Shown here: positions 25,716 through 37,834 of the stretch, one piece after another | How positions within the stretch are numbered: the stretch's first letter is position 1 | How the letters are laid out: each line of letters opens with the position of its first letter | Source: Brevibacterium sp. ZH18 | Lineage (GTDB): Bacteria > Actinomycetota > Actinomycetes > Actinomycetales > Brevibacteriaceae | DNA length: 64,000 nt | Reading direction: 5' to 3' | NCBI RefSeq assembly: GCF_022748595.1 | Contig: NZ_JALDSX010000003.1 | Location: forward strand, 100,462 to 164,461 | Position numbers and translations under genes: made by a program | The notes under the pieces: model-generated | Seen by the model: only the letters and a program-made list of their open reading frames with translations | Databases searched by the model: none | Told to the model about the DNA's origin: nothing

Positions 25716-27725
25716 GTGGCCAGCAGTTTTTCTGATGCCGTCAAAAGACTACTCGTTGGACGGCCCTTCCGCAGTGAGGACAGGCGTGCGCCTGCGCTGA
25801 AAAAGCGCATCGCGATGCCCGTCTTCGCCTCCGACATGCTCTCCTCGGTTGCGTACGCTCCCGACGAGATCCTGCTGGCCCTGTCTCTGACCTCACTCGT
25901 CGCCCTCACCGTCGCCCCGTGGATCGGTGTCGCCGTGGGTGCAGTGATCCTCGTGATCGTCGCGTGCTATCGGATCAACGTCAAGGCCTACCCCTCGGGA
26001 GGCGGCGACTACGAGGTGGCTTCGAAGAACCTCGGTCCCAGAGCGGGTCTCATCGTCGCTGCGGCTCTCCTCGTCGACTATGTGCTGACCCTGGCTGTGT
26101 CGATGACGGTCTTCGCCGCGTACATCACAACGGCCCTCCCGGCGCTGGCCCCTTATCGGGTGCCGGTGGCCATCGTCGGCATCCTGCTCATCACCCTCGC
26201 CGGCCTCCGTGGATCCCGAGCCACGCCGATGCTGCTGGCGATTCCGACCTACCTCTTCCTCGGCGCCGTGTTCCTGACGATGAGCGTGGGACTCATCCGG
26301 GTCGGACTCGGTGACACCCCGCACGCGGAGACCGCTGACTACTCGATCGTCCACAGCGGCGTCAACGACGAAGTGACGCTGGGCCTGGCAACCGTGCTCG
26401 TCGTGCTGCGTGCGTTCTCCTCTGGCTCGGTCGCCCTGGCCGGGGTGCAGACCGTGGCGACCGCTGTGCCTGCGTTCAAGAAGCCGCGCGGCAAGAACGC
26501 CGGGAACACGCTGCTGCTGTCCGGCCTGCTGGCCGCACTCATGCTCACCGGCCTGACCTATCTGGCCTCGGCGACCGGGATCAAATACGTCGACGATCCG
26601 CACCTCTACCTGGTGCGGCCCGATGGCAGCGCCGTCAGTGCCGAATACGAGCAGGAGCCTGTCCTCGCGCAGCTCGCGCACGCGATCTTCGACAACGCAC
26701 CGGCCATGTTCTACATCGTCGTCCTCGTGGCGGCTCTCGTCCTCATCGTCGCTGCGAACACCGCGGTCGAAGGATTTCCGGGGCTCGCCTCCCGCCTGGC
26801 CCGCGACGAGTTCCTACCTCGTCAGCTCGCCTCGAAGGGCGACCGCCTGACATTCTCGAACGGCATCATCCTTCTGGCCGTCGCCGCGATCGTGCTCGTC
26901 ATCGCCACGAGAGCATCGGCGACGACGCTGATCCAGCTCTACCTCGTGGGCGTCTTCGCCAGCTTCGTCTTGGGTCAGGCCGGAATGGTCCTGCACTGGA
27001 ACAAGCGTCTGCGTCTGGTCATCGATCCCAAAGCCCGCCTGCGGATGCACATCAACCGCGTGGTCAACGGCGCCGGCTGCGTCATCGCCTCCGGCGTGCT
27101 GCTCGTCGTCATCGTTTCGAAGTTCCTCGCAGGAGCCTGGCTCGCGGTCGCAGCGATGGCCGCCCTGTACATGGTGATGGGTGCGATCCACCGCCACTAC
27201 TCCCGAGTGAAGAGCGAGCTTGCCCCGACGACGGATCTCGACTCCCGCACGATCCCGTCGAACACGCACGCGATCGTCGTGGTCAACGAGATCAACAAAC
27301 CGACGATGCGAGCACTCGCCTACGCTCGAGTCACCCGATCGAGCCAACTCGAGGCCATCACGGTCGCCGTCGACGAGAACGTGGCTTCCGCGCTGCAGAA
27401 GCAGTGGAACGACATGGAGCTGCCGGTCGCCCTGACCGTCCTCGACTCGCCCTACCGCGAATTGGTCCGCCCCCTTTTGGCGCATGTGCTCGCAATCCGC
27501 CGCAGATCGCCGCGTGATCTCGTCATCGTCTACATCCCTCAGTTCATCGTGGGACGCTGGTGGGAGCACATCCTCCACAACCAAGTAGCCTTGAAGCTGC
27601 GCACTCGCCTGCTCTTGGTCCCCAACGTCGTCGTGGTCTCGGTGCCTTGGCGGCTGCGTTCCTTCTCCCGTCAGTACGGCGGAGACGGACCCGAGAACGA
27701 CAACCCTCTGTACAGACAGGCCTGA
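25716..27725 (+). CDS. APC-superfamily transporter, KimA-like potassium importer
   Basis: About 669 residues (GTG at 25716; 25710 also possible) with about 12 membrane helices to residue 475 and a soluble C-terminal domain of about 190 residues. The opening of the membrane part, MPVFASDMLSSVAYAPDE, resembles KimA (YdaO) of Bacillus, a high-affinity K+/H+ symporter of the KUP/APC type. The matching mycobacterial gene is Rv2690c. Divergence from two RCK regulators supports K+ rather than amino-acid transport, but annotation pipelines often call it an amino-acid permease. Confidence 0.8.
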   Translation: MASSFSDAVKRLLVGRPFRSEDRRAPALKKRIAMPVFASDMLSSVAYAPDEILLALSLTSLVALTVAPWIGVAVGAVILVIVACYRINVKAYPSGGGDYEVASKNLGPRAGLIVAAALLVDYVLTLAVSMTVFAAYITTALPALAPYRVPVAIVGILLITLAGLRGSRATPMLLAIPTYLFLGAVFLTMSVGLIRVGLGDTPHAETADYSIVHSGVNDEVTLGLATVLVVLRAFSSGSVALAGVQTVATAVPAFKKPRGKNAGNTLLLSGLLAALMLTGLTYLASATGIKYVDDPHLYLVRPDGSAVSAEYEQEPVLAQLAHAIFDNAPAMFYIVVLVAALVLIVAANTAVEGFPGLASRLARDEFLPRQLASKGDRLTFSNGIILLAVAAIVLVIATRASATTLIQLYLVGVFASFVLGQAGMVLHWNKRLRLVIDPKARLRMHINRVVNGAGCVIASGVLLVVIVSKFLAGAWLAVAAMAALYMVMGAIHRHYSRVKSELAPTTDLDSRTIPSNTHAIVVVNEINKPTMRALAYARVTRSSQLEAITVAVDENVASALQKQWNDMELPVALTVLDSPYRELVRPLLAHVLAIRRRSPRDLVIVYIPQFIVGRWWEHILHNQVALKLRTRLLLVPNVVVVSVPWRLRSFSRQYGGDGPENDNPLYRQA

Positions 27726-27731
27726 GCACTT

Positions 27732-29084
27732 ATGAGCGCACCATCGACCGATGAGATCCCCTCGCAGGATCTGACCCTGACCGTCGAGAGTCCCGCAGCC
27801 GGCGGCAGCAGCATCGCCCGCCACGAGGGACAGGTCGTCTTCGTCACCGGTGCGATTCCGGGGGAGCGCGTGCGTGCGCGCACAGAAGCAGGTCCGGCCG
27901 CGAAGTTCCTGCGCGCCGACGTCACCGAGGTGCTCGAGCCCTCCGAATTCCGCGTGCCCGACCGTCGTCCGGCGTACCTCGTCGACGCGGCGAACGGACC
28001 TCTTTTCGGAGGAATGGAGTTTGCCCACGTCGACCTCGCGCACAGCCGCAACCTCAAGGCCGAAGTGCTCGGCGACCAGCTCTCCCGTATCGGACATCTC
28101 GATCGCGACGTCTCGGTCACCGCGGCACCGGAGGAGTCGACGGGAACGGACTGGCGCACGCGTGTGCAGATGGCCGTCGACCCTGCCGGCCGTCTCGGGA
28201 TGCGTCCTGCTCGCTCCCACGACGTCGTGCCCTTGCGCACGGCTCCGCTGGCGTGCCCCGCCATCGCCGAGGTGGATCTGTCCGAACTGCGTCTGCCGGG
28301 TGCCGATCGGCTGGAGTTCGCCTGGGCAGGCGATCACGGAGCCGTGATCGTGCGCGGTGACTGCGATCCGACGGCGGTGGAGAAGTTGGCGTCGGCTCTG
28401 CCCTCACAGTGGTCCATCCTCGCCGAGAGCGGCGGCAGCTCACAGGTCTCTGCACACCGGGGGAAGCAGCGTTCAGGTGCCGGACGGAATCCTCGACCGG
28501 GCAAGTCCGGACGCGGCCGACTTGACGTGGTCAGAGGCCAGGACTTTCTGACGGAGAGGGTCGACGACCGCGACTATCTGGTCGCCGCCGACGGCTTCTG
28601 GCAGGTCCACGATCAGGCGCCCGAGGTCCTCAGTGGTGCAGTGCGATCCGCGTTGCAGACTGACACGACTTCGATCACCGATCTGTACTGCGGTGTCGGA
28701 CTGCTCGGGATCAGTGCTGCGACGAACACCGGTGCCGAACTCTACGGTGTCGAAGGCGTGAAGTCGGCGATCGTGAATGCCAAGGCCAATGCTCGGGGCC
28801 TCACGGCGGAGTTCGAGGCCGTCCGTGCCGACCGGGCGGTGATTCCCGCGTCATCCGATGCCATCATCCTCGACCCGCCGCGCTCGGGAGCGGGCAAGGC
28901 TGTCACCAAGGCGCTGATCGGTTCGTCAGCGTCGACGATCGTCTACGTCTCCTGCGATGCGGCGACGTTGGCGAGGGACCTCGGTGCCCTGACAGCCGGC
29001 GGCTTCGTGATCGAGAGCCTGCGCGGCTTCGACCTGTTCCCCCTGACCGCGCACCTGGAGACGGTCACTGTTCTGCGGCGGTGA
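27732..29084 (+). CDS. TRAM-domain RNA (uracil-5-)methyltransferase, RlmC/RlmD/TrmA family
   Basis: 450 residues. An N-terminal TRAM domain (about 10-65) is followed by a central region and a SAM domain with DLYCGVGLLGISAA near 317. Catalytic motifs are IILDPPRSGAG and YVSCDAATLARDL (the Cys nucleophile). It should make 5-methyluridine in rRNA or tRNA. The Cys cluster that holds [4Fe-4S] in E. coli RlmD is missing: its place reads NGPLFGGMEFAHVDL, so this is a cluster-free form as is usual in Actinomycetota. It begins 6 bases after the KimA-like gene. Confidence 0.86.
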   Translation: MSAPSTDEIPSQDLTLTVESPAAGGSSIARHEGQVVFVTGAIPGERVRARTEAGPAAKFLRADVTEVLEPSEFRVPDRRPAYLVDAANGPLFGGMEFAHVDLAHSRNLKAEVLGDQLSRIGHLDRDVSVTAAPEESTGTDWRTRVQMAVDPAGRLGMRPARSHDVVPLRTAPLACPAIAEVDLSELRLPGADRLEFAWAGDHGAVIVRGDCDPTAVEKLASALPSQWSILAESGGSSQVSAHRGKQRSGAGRNPRPGKSGRGRLDVVRGQDFLTERVDDRDYLVAADGFWQVHDQAPEVLSGAVRSALQTDTTSITDLYCGVGLLGISAATNTGAELYGVEGVKSAIVNAKANARGLTAEFEAVRADRAVIPASSDAIILDPPRSGAGKAVTKALIGSSASTIVYVSCDAATLARDLGALTAGGFVIESLRGFDLFPLTAHLETVTVLRR

Positions 29085-29107
29085 CGTCGCCCAGCCTCGG
29101 CGAGGGT

Positions 29108-29299
29108 CTAGGCCCGAACTCTCTGCGGAAGCAGAACCAGGACGACGAGCGCGATGAAGGTCGTGAGGAAGCCCAGCAGCCCCCACCAACCGCTCGACCG
29201 GCCCTTCTCCTTGGCCAGTGTGTGACAGATGACGGCGAAGATGATGCCGACGAGAAGTGCGCCGAATCCGAATCCGGCGCCGAGCGTGAACGGGTCCAT
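29108..29299 (-). CDS. Small two-helix membrane protein
   Basis: 63 residues with two membrane segments (about 7-27 and 42-58) joined by the basic loop LAKEKGRSSGWWG. The pattern resembles small PLDc_N- or superinfection-type membrane proteins, but I do not assign a family. It converges on the methyltransferase gene, 23 bases away. Confidence 0.65.
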   Translation of the reverse strand: MDPFTLGAGFGFGALLVGIIFAVICHTLAKEKGRSSGWWGLLGFLTTFIALVVLVLLPQRVRA

Positions 29300-29640
29300 G
29301 AGTACTCCAAGAGTGGGCGTGTGCGATTGGCTTTCAGCTTATGAGCGGGCGGGGGAGTCCGGCGCTGGGGCTGACCGGATTCTGTGGTGCGGGAAACCCG
29401 AATCTCCTCTGTTGATGCCTGATTCTTCAGCCCGTGCGGCTCGGCTGCGGAAATCTGAGGGGACGGTGCCGGACTGCTCGACAGGCGTCGTCGCGAAGGT
29501 GGTCAAGGGCTTGGAAATACGGTAGAATTTATCTTGACGTCAAGATACTTTTGGAAACATATGTGTCGCGTAAATCGGTGCGTGACGCAAGGGCGTGCCC
29601 GGTTTCTTGGATAAGTGTCGGATGAAACAGGAGAATCACG
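29300..29640. other. Region upstream of acnA
   Basis: 341 bases without a convincing gene. Only the last 120 bases show recognisable signals: TAGAAT at 29523-29528, a perfect palindrome at 29530-29547, and the acnA ribosome site. Nothing else stands out in 29300-29500. Confidence 0.6.
29530..29547. promoter_or_regulatory. Perfect 18-bp palindrome at the acnA promoter
   Basis: TATCTTGACGTCAAGATA reads the same on both strands. It lies immediately after a -10-like TAGAAT (29523-29528), so a bound repressor would cover the transcription start. MarR-family TamR controls aconitase in Streptomyces; whether this is a TamR site is an inference. Confidence 0.75.
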
Positions 29641-32325
<2,685 letters not shown>

Positions 32326-32728
32326 TCTGCGCAACCGTCGCTGAATCTGACGTGCTCGTGTGAGCGATGCGCGTCGGGAGCAGTGACAGCAGGGACTGTC
32401 AGCAGTCCTGATCGCCGAAGGCCGGTGGGTTTCGACCCACCGGCCTTCGGCGCACCCGGACTGCCCTTTCGCACCATCAGTGGCGCAGTGCGCACCGGCC
32501 ACCGGCGGCAGCAGAAACGCCCGTTGCGCAGAGTGTTTTTGCCATCCTCTGTGCTCGACGTCGTGATGGCGGCTAGCAGTAATCGACCGGCGCAATGAGT
32601 GTGACCAGACACAATCGTCAGCCGCAGTGACCGGGGGAGCACCAACTTTCCGCCGCGAAGCGTTAAGATGATTCGAGCGGAAATTGCAGTATCCGAACCA
32701 TCTACTTTGCATTCAGGAGCGAGGCCGA
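32326..32728. other. Region between acnA and dxs
   Basis: 403 bases with no convincing gene. It holds the long hairpin at 32413-32452 and a weak -10-like TAAGAT at 32664-32669 before dxs. The rest shows only GC-rich sequence with no clear signals. Confidence 0.6.
32413..32452 (+). terminator. 18-bp perfect hairpin with TTCG loop after acnA
   Basis: CGCCGAAGGCCGGTGGGT (32413-32430) pairs fully with 32435-32452 across a TTCG tetraloop. There is no T-run, so it may act as a terminator or as a 3'-end stabiliser. Confidence 0.7.
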
Positions 32729-34669
32729 ATGACATTTATCGAGTCGATCAGCTCGCCTTCAGAGCTGCGTGATCTCGACGCCGCCGAATGCGAAGTGCTG
32801 GCGAAGGAGATCAGGGACTACCTGGTCACCACTGTGGCGGGCACGGGCGGCCATCTGGGCCCCAACCTCGGCGTCGTCGAACTGACGATGGGACTGCACC
32901 GAGTCTTCGAGTCCCCGCACGATACGATCCTCTTCGACGTCGGTCATCAGACCTACGTGCACAAACTTCTGACTGGACGCATCGGTGAGTTCTCGACCCT
33001 GCGCCAGCGCGACGGCCTCTCGGGCTACCCGAGCCGAGCCGAGAGCGAACACGATGTGATCGAAAACTCCCACGCCTCGGCGTCGCTGTCGTGGGCCGAC
33101 GGCATCGCCAAGGCTCACCAGCTGAAGGGTGAGAGCGACCGCCACGTCGTCGCCGTCATCGGCGACGGTGCGCTGACCGGCGGCATGGCCTGGGAGGCGC
33201 TGAACACGATCGCGGCCGACAAGTCGACGCCGCCTCGCAAACTCATCATCGTCGTCAATGACAACGGGCGGTCCTACGCGCCCACGGTCGGCGGATTCGC
33301 CGAGCACCTCGACGAGCTGCGAACCACGTCCGGCTACGAGAAGCTGCTGTCCTGGGGCAAATCGACCTTGCGCCAGTCCGGCGCTCCCGGCCGCGCCGCC
33401 TACAGCGCCATCCACGGCGTGAAGAAAGGCCTCAAGGACATGGTCAGCCCGGAGCAGTCCGGGATGTTCGACGAGCTCGGGATCAAGTACCTCGGCCCCG
33501 TCGACGGCCACGATCTGCCGATGGTGGAGAAGGCGCTGCAGCGTGCCAAGCAGTATGACGGCGGGCCCATCATCGTCCATATGATCACGCAGAAGGGCCA
33601 GGGCTACGACCCCGCGGTCAACGATGACGCGGATCAGTTCCATTCGGTCGGAGTCATCGATCCGCTCACAGGCAAGTCGACGCCGTCGAAGCAGACCTCG
33701 TGGACTTCGGTGTTCGGGGATGAAGTCCTGCAGATCGCGAAGTCCCGGGACGACATCGTCGCCGTCACCGCCGCCATGCTCCTGCCCGTCGGCCTAGCGA
33801 AGTTCGCCGAAGCGTTCCCCGAGCGCGTCTTCGACGTGGGCATCGCGGAACAGCACGCCGTGGCCTCGGCCGCGGGCCTGTCCTACGGTGGCCTACACCC
33901 GATCGTGTGCGTCTACGCGACGTTCCTCAACCGCGCCTTCGACCAGATCCTCATGGATGTGGCCCTGCACGGTCAGGGCGTCACCTTCATCCTCGACCGC
34001 GCCGGTATCACCGGACCCGACGGCGCCAGCCACCACGGGATCTGGGATATGGCCATGCTCCGGGTCGTCCCGGGCCTCAAACTTGCTGCACCGCGTGATG
34101 CCGCTCGGCTGACCGAGGAGCTCGCCGAGGCGGTCGCCATCGAAAATTCTCCGACCGTGATTCGGTTCCCCCGCGGCAGTGTGGGATCTGACATTCCGGC
34201 TCTGCGCCGTCTCGATGACGGCGTCGACGTCCTGCGCGAGGTGCCTGCGGGTACTGCCAAGGACGTGCTGATCGTCTCCGTCGGTCCGTTCGCGGGCCGC
34301 GCGCAGGAAGTGGCCGAAGATCTGGCCGAACAGGGCATTGCCTCGACCATCGTCGACCCGCGCTGGGTGCTGCCCGTGCCGGGCGGCGTCATCGACATGG
34401 CCGTCGAGCACAGCCTCGTCGCCGTGATCGAGGACGGAGTCAAGGTCGGCGGAATCGGCTCGCAGATCCGCAGCGACCTGCGGGCAGCGGATTCGAGGGT
34501 CGGGGTTCTCGAACTCGGTGCACCCGACGAATTCCTGCCTCAGGGCACCCGCGACGAGATCCTCGAATATGCAGGACTCGACGTGGCCACCATGGTGTCG
34601 GAGATCGTCCACATCCTCCCGGCAGAGGTCAGGGAGCGCGCTCAGCAGAGCTCACGCAAAGCCGTCTGA
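32729..34669 (+). CDS. dxs: 1-deoxy-D-xylulose-5-phosphate synthase
   Basis: 646 residues from ATG with AGGAG upstream. The enzyme joins pyruvate and glyceraldehyde 3-phosphate with thiamine diphosphate, the first step of the MEP isoprenoid route. Seen are the cofactor motif GDGALTGGM...VNDN (near 149-182), the [15 protein letters not shown] loop and the C-terminal transketolase-like domain. Its isoprenoid product feeds UppS, encoded about 21 kb away. The stop codon begins a tandem repeat. Confidence 0.96.
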   Translation: MTFIESISSPSELRDLDAAECEVLAKEIRDYLVTTVAGTGGHLGPNLGVVELTMGLHRVFESPHDTILFDVGHQTYVHKLLTGRIGEFSTLRQRDGLSGYPSRAESEHDVIENSHASASLSWADGIAKAHQLKGESDRHVVAVIGDGALTGGMAWEALNTIAADKSTPPRKLIIVVNDNGRSYAPTVGGFAEHLDELRTTSGYEKLLSWGKSTLRQSGAPGRAAYSAIHGVKKGLKDMVSPEQSGMFDELGIKYLGPVDGHDLPMVEKALQRAKQYDGGPIIVHMITQKGQGYDPAVNDDADQFHSVGVIDPLTGKSTPSKQTSWTSVFGDEVLQIAKSRDDIVAVTAAMLLPVGLAKFAEAFPERVFDVGIAEQHAVASAAGLSYGGLHPIVCVYATFLNRAFDQILMDVALHGQGVTFILDRAGITGPDGASHHGIWDMAMLRVVPGLKLAAPRDAARLTEELAEAVAIENSPTVIRFPRGSVGSDIPALRRLDDGVDVLREVPAGTAKDVLIVSVGPFAGRAQEVAEDLAEQGIASTIVDPRWVLPVPGGVIDMAVEHSLVAVIEDGVKVGGIGSQIRSDLRAADSRVGVLELGAPDEFLPQGTRDEILEYAGLDVATMVSEIVHILPAEVRERAQQSSRKAV

Positions 34670-34735
34670 TCCGGCAGTTTCGTCTGAGCCAGCAGTTCCG
34701 CCTGATCCGCCTGATCCGGCAGTTCCGCCTGATCG
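34664..34735 (+). repeat. 18-bp tandem repeat starting on the dxs stop
   Basis: Units at 34664-34681 (with the dxs stop), 34682-34699, a 9-bp half unit (34700-34708), 34709-34726 and a partial copy. The core is G(T/C)CTGATCCGGCAGTTCC. The period is a multiple of 3, so stops recur in frame. Confidence 0.85.
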
Positions 34736-34793
34736 AAGGCGGGTGAGACAACCTGTGAGCACAGAATCTGCGGTGCCCGCCCGCAGCTGAGCC

Positions 34794-35966
34794 TCAGGCT
34801 GCAGGAAGAGCTTCCAGGGCCGTCTGCAGTGCCGGTGCGCTCAGCTCGATCTGCCAGGGGCGTGCACCGCGCTCGGCGAGGAACTCGCCGACGTCAACGG
34901 GAGCCTGGGCGCCGAGAGCCTTGACGATGGCTGGCTGCAGCAAAACGTCGTGGGACATGTCATTGTCTTCAGCCACCTCGGCGACGGCAGCCTTGAGTGC
35001 AGCGACCCGGTCCTTGATGTCGGCGTGATTGAACGGTGACCGACTTGTTGTGGTCGCTTCCCGGCGTGCGGGCAGTTCATCATCGGGCAGGCGTGCGGCC
35101 TTGCGGAAGGCACGGAAGAGGCGTGCGGACTCCGACCGTGAGAGTTTGCGCCACTTATCCATGATGTCGTCACTCGACTGCACTCGTGACTGCGCCAGCG
35201 CGACGAGGTCGCGATCGCGCAGGATGCGGGTCGGGGCGACGTCAGCCTCAGCGGCCATGGCGTCGCGGGCCGTCCAGATCTCTCGAACCTTGGCAATGTC
35301 CCGGCGTGATTTGAGCTTCGAGAGCCCGTTGGTCCGTCGCCAAGGTTCCGCATAGTGCTTGGGCTGGAAGTCGAGCAGATGCTCGAACTCCTGTCGGGCG
35401 AACTCCGTCTTGCCGGCTTCATCGAGCTCCGCAGCGAGGATGTCGCGGATGGGCAGGAGCACCTCGACGTCGAGGGCGGCGTAGTTGAGCCATTCCTCGG
35501 GCAGCGGTCGCTTCGACCAATCAGCTGCTGAGTGCTCCTTCGCCAGGCGCAGACCGAGAGTTCTCTCGGCCACCGAGGCCAGTCCGAATTTCTCCCACCC
35601 GAGGAGACGGGCAGCGAGCTCGGTGTCGAAGAGAGCTGCTGGCTTCATTCCGCGCTCCTGCAGACAGGGCAGGTCCTGTGTGGCCGAGTGGATGACCCAT
35701 TCATCATGGCCAAACGCCGAATTCAGCGGACTGAGGTCGTCGAGCACCTCGGAATCGAGGAGGAAGGTGCCGGCCTCCGATCGGCGCAGCTGGACGAGGA
35801 ACGCCCTTTGCCCGTATCTGATGCCGGATGCCCGCTCCGCATCGATAGCGATGGGACCCGATCCGTGTTCGATTTCGGCGCACGCCGTGGAGAACTCGTC
35901 AGTCGTGTCGACGAGGGGCGGAATGCCGTGAGCAGGTGTGGCCAAGAGCGGTAGTTCGGTTGTCAT
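34794..35966 (-). CDS. rnd: Ribonuclease D-type 3'-5' exonuclease
   Basis: 390 residues. A DEDDy exonuclease domain (about 10-210) shows IDAE (Exo I), an Asp in HSATQDLPCL (Exo II) and YAALDVEVL (Exo III with Tyr and Asp). An HRDC helical domain follows near 230-310 and a further helical part to the end. RNase D trims tRNA and other RNA 3' ends. It starts inside the end of the DUF3000 gene (ATGA overlap), as in many Actinomycetota. Confidence 0.92.
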   Translation of the reverse strand: MTTELPLLATPAHGIPPLVDTTDEFSTACAEIEHGSGPIAIDAERASGIRYGQRAFLVQLRRSEAGTFLLDSEVLDDLSPLNSAFGHDEWVIHSATQDLPCLQERGMKPAALFDTELAARLLGWEKFGLASVAERTLGLRLAKEHSAADWSKRPLPEEWLNYAALDVEVLLPIRDILAAELDEAGKTEFARQEFEHLLDFQPKHYAEPWRRTNGLSKLKSRRDIAKVREIWTARDAMAAEADVAPTRILRDRDLVALAQSRVQSSDDIMDKWRKLSRSESARLFRAFRKAARLPDDELPARREATTTSRSPFNHADIKDRVAALKAAVAEVAEDNDMSHDVLLQPAIVKALGAQAPVDVGEFLAERGARPWQIELSAPALQTALEALPAA

Positions 35967-36586
35967 CGACGTCGCCCGGGCAGGGCTGAAACTCCTTCAG
36001 GAAGCGGTGGCAGTCCGGCAACTGTGCACAGCAGATCGATCCACGCTTCGAAGTGATCGCCGATCTGTTCCGGCTCGGTGATCACGGGGGTCCACGAAGC
36101 GCGCAACTCCAAGTCTATCGTGGCGGGTCTGCTCGCAAGCGTCCCGAAGCTCTCAGAGAGCACGCGGGTGGTGGTGCCGCCGGCGGCGGCGAGTTCGCAG
36201 TCATTGGCTTCGAGGGCCTCCTCGAGCCAGGTCCACGCGACATGACCGAGCATGGCCTCGTTGCCGAGTTCGTGCTCGAGTTCGGCTCGGATGTATGAGA
36301 CCACCCGGAACTGGCCCTCCCATTCCTCGGGAGCGCTCGGATCGTAGAGGACGACGATGCGGCCGGTGGCCAGCTCTTCGATCGATTCTCCAGTGGCCTG
36401 CAGGAATGTCTCGTCAGTTTTGACCTCGGCGCCCAGAGCATAGGAATAGGGTGCCAGTCGGGCAGGCGCAGGGATCTCGGAGATCGACACGTTGTTCGTG
36501 TTCCTGGCTTCACGCAGGACCGACGTCACGGCGGTGAATTCCGCCGGAATGCGATTGAGAGGTGAGGTGCTGACCACACTTGTCAC
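35963..36586 (-). CDS. DUF3000 family protein
   Basis: 207 residues matching DUF3000, a family of unknown function almost always placed just before RNase D and near hemE in Actinomycetota. Conserved stretches include PAPARLAPYSYALGAEV and SESFGTLASRPATIDLELRASW. No membrane segment or signal peptide. Translation of rnd is coupled to it. Confidence 0.9.
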   Translation of the reverse strand: MTSVVSTSPLNRIPAEFTAVTSVLREARNTNNVSISEIPAPARLAPYSYALGAEVKTDETFLQATGESIEELATGRIVVLYDPSAPEEWEGQFRVVSYIRAELEHELGNEAMLGHVAWTWLEEALEANDCELAAAGGTTTRVLSESFGTLASRPATIDLELRASWTPVITEPEQIGDHFEAWIDLLCTVAGLPPLPEGVSALPGRRR

Positions 36587-36659
36587 GATAGATCAGCCCG
36601 CCACCGAGGTGAATCGTCCACGCCGTGGGGAGGGCAAGAGTTTTCGCGCGGGCTACCGT

Positions 36660-36722
36660 GCCGCAGGCCAGACTCAAGTTGCGGCAGGACATTCCCAAGT
36701 TGCCGCAGGACAGACTCAAGAC
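36660..36722. repeat. 21-bp tandem repeat, three units, not at a stop codon
   Basis: Units at 36660-36680, 36681-36701 and 36702-36722 with core GCCGCAGGACAGACTCAAG. It lies between the divergent DUF3000 and hemE genes, unlike the other arrays in the window, which sit on stop codons. It may affect the hemE promoter. Confidence 0.85.
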
Positions 36723-36783
36723 ACGGTGTCTTGAAACCGGAGTCAGGTGGGCATCGGTGAGGCAAGAATGGGAGGATGGATCT

Positions 36784-37830
36784 ATGACTTCAACCTTGCT
36801 GGCTGCTCTGCGTGGAGAGCCCGTCGATCACACTCCGGTCTGGTTCATGCGGCAGGCCGGACGGTCCCTGCCCGAGTACCGTGCACTGCGCGAGGGGACT
36901 GCCATGCTCGACGCCTGCCGCACCCCCGAGCTGGTCTCCGAGATCACCGTTCAGCCCGTGCGCAGGCACGGCGTCGACGCCGCGATCTTCTTCTCCGACA
37001 TCGTCGTCCCGCTCCAAGCAGCCGGAGTCGACGTCGAGATCGTGGCCGGAAAAGGACCGGTGATCGCCGATCCGATCCGTAGCCGGGCCGATGTGGACGC
37101 TCTGCCTGGCCTCGAGCCGGACCAGATTCCCGACATTGCGGAATCGATCGGCCGTGTCGTCGACGAATTGGCAGGGCAGACGCCGCTCATCGGCTTCGCC
37201 GGCGCCCCCTTCACTCTGGCCAGCTACCTCATCGAAGGCGGGCCGAGCAAAAACCATGAGAAGACCAAATCCCTCATGGCCTCCGACCCGGAGACCTTTT
37301 CGCTGCTGCTGAGCAAGCTTGCCAGAATCTCCTCGACCTTCATCGATGTGCAGCTGTCCGCCGGGGCCCAGGCCTTCCAGCTCTTCGACTCGTGGGCCGG
37401 CTACCTGTCCCGACGTGACTACGAAGAGCACGTGCTCGAGCACTCGACATCTGTCTTCGAGGCACTCAGCCACCACGATGTGCCGAGCATCCACTTCGGC
37501 GTTCAGACCGGTGAGCTGCTCGGTTCGATGTCGCGCGCCGGATCCAGCGCCGTCGGTGTCGACTTCCGTGTCGATCTCGCCGATGCCTCGACTCGCGTCC
37601 AGCCGGACCAGGCTCTCCAGGGCAACCTCGACCCTGCACTGCTCTTCGCGCCGTGGGAAGCCCTGGCACCGCGGATCGGCGATATCGTCCGACAGGGGCT
37701 CGAACATGATGCCGGATTCGTCTTCAACCTCGGCCACGGCGTCCTGCCCGACACCGATCCTGAGGTCCCCGGCCGGATCGTGGCCGAAGTCCACCGTGTC
37801 TCCGAGCAGATCTTGAGCGCGCGAGGCTGA
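36784..37830 (+). CDS. hemE: Uroporphyrinogen decarboxylase
   Basis: 348 residues from ATG with GGGAGGA upstream. It removes four carboxyls from uroporphyrinogen III to give coproporphyrinogen III. The signature WFMRQAGRSLPEYRALRE is near the N-terminus, and GFAGAPFTLASYLIEGGPSK and the C-terminal NLGHGV are present. First gene of hemE-cgoX-chdC. Confidence 0.96.
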   Translation: MTSTLLAALRGEPVDHTPVWFMRQAGRSLPEYRALREGTAMLDACRTPELVSEITVQPVRRHGVDAAIFFSDIVVPLQAAGVDVEIVAGKGPVIADPIRSRADVDALPGLEPDQIPDIAESIGRVVDELAGQTPLIGFAGAPFTLASYLIEGGPSKNHEKTKSLMASDPETFSLLLSKLARISSTFIDVQLSAGAQAFQLFDSWAGYLSRRDYEEHVLEHSTSVFEALSHHDVPSIHFGVQTGELLGSMSRAGSSAVGVDFRVDLADASTRVQPDQALQGNLDPALLFAPWEALAPRIGDIVRQGLEHDAGFVFNLGHGVLPDTDPEVPGRIVAEVHRVSEQILSARG

Positions 37831-37834
37831 GAGT

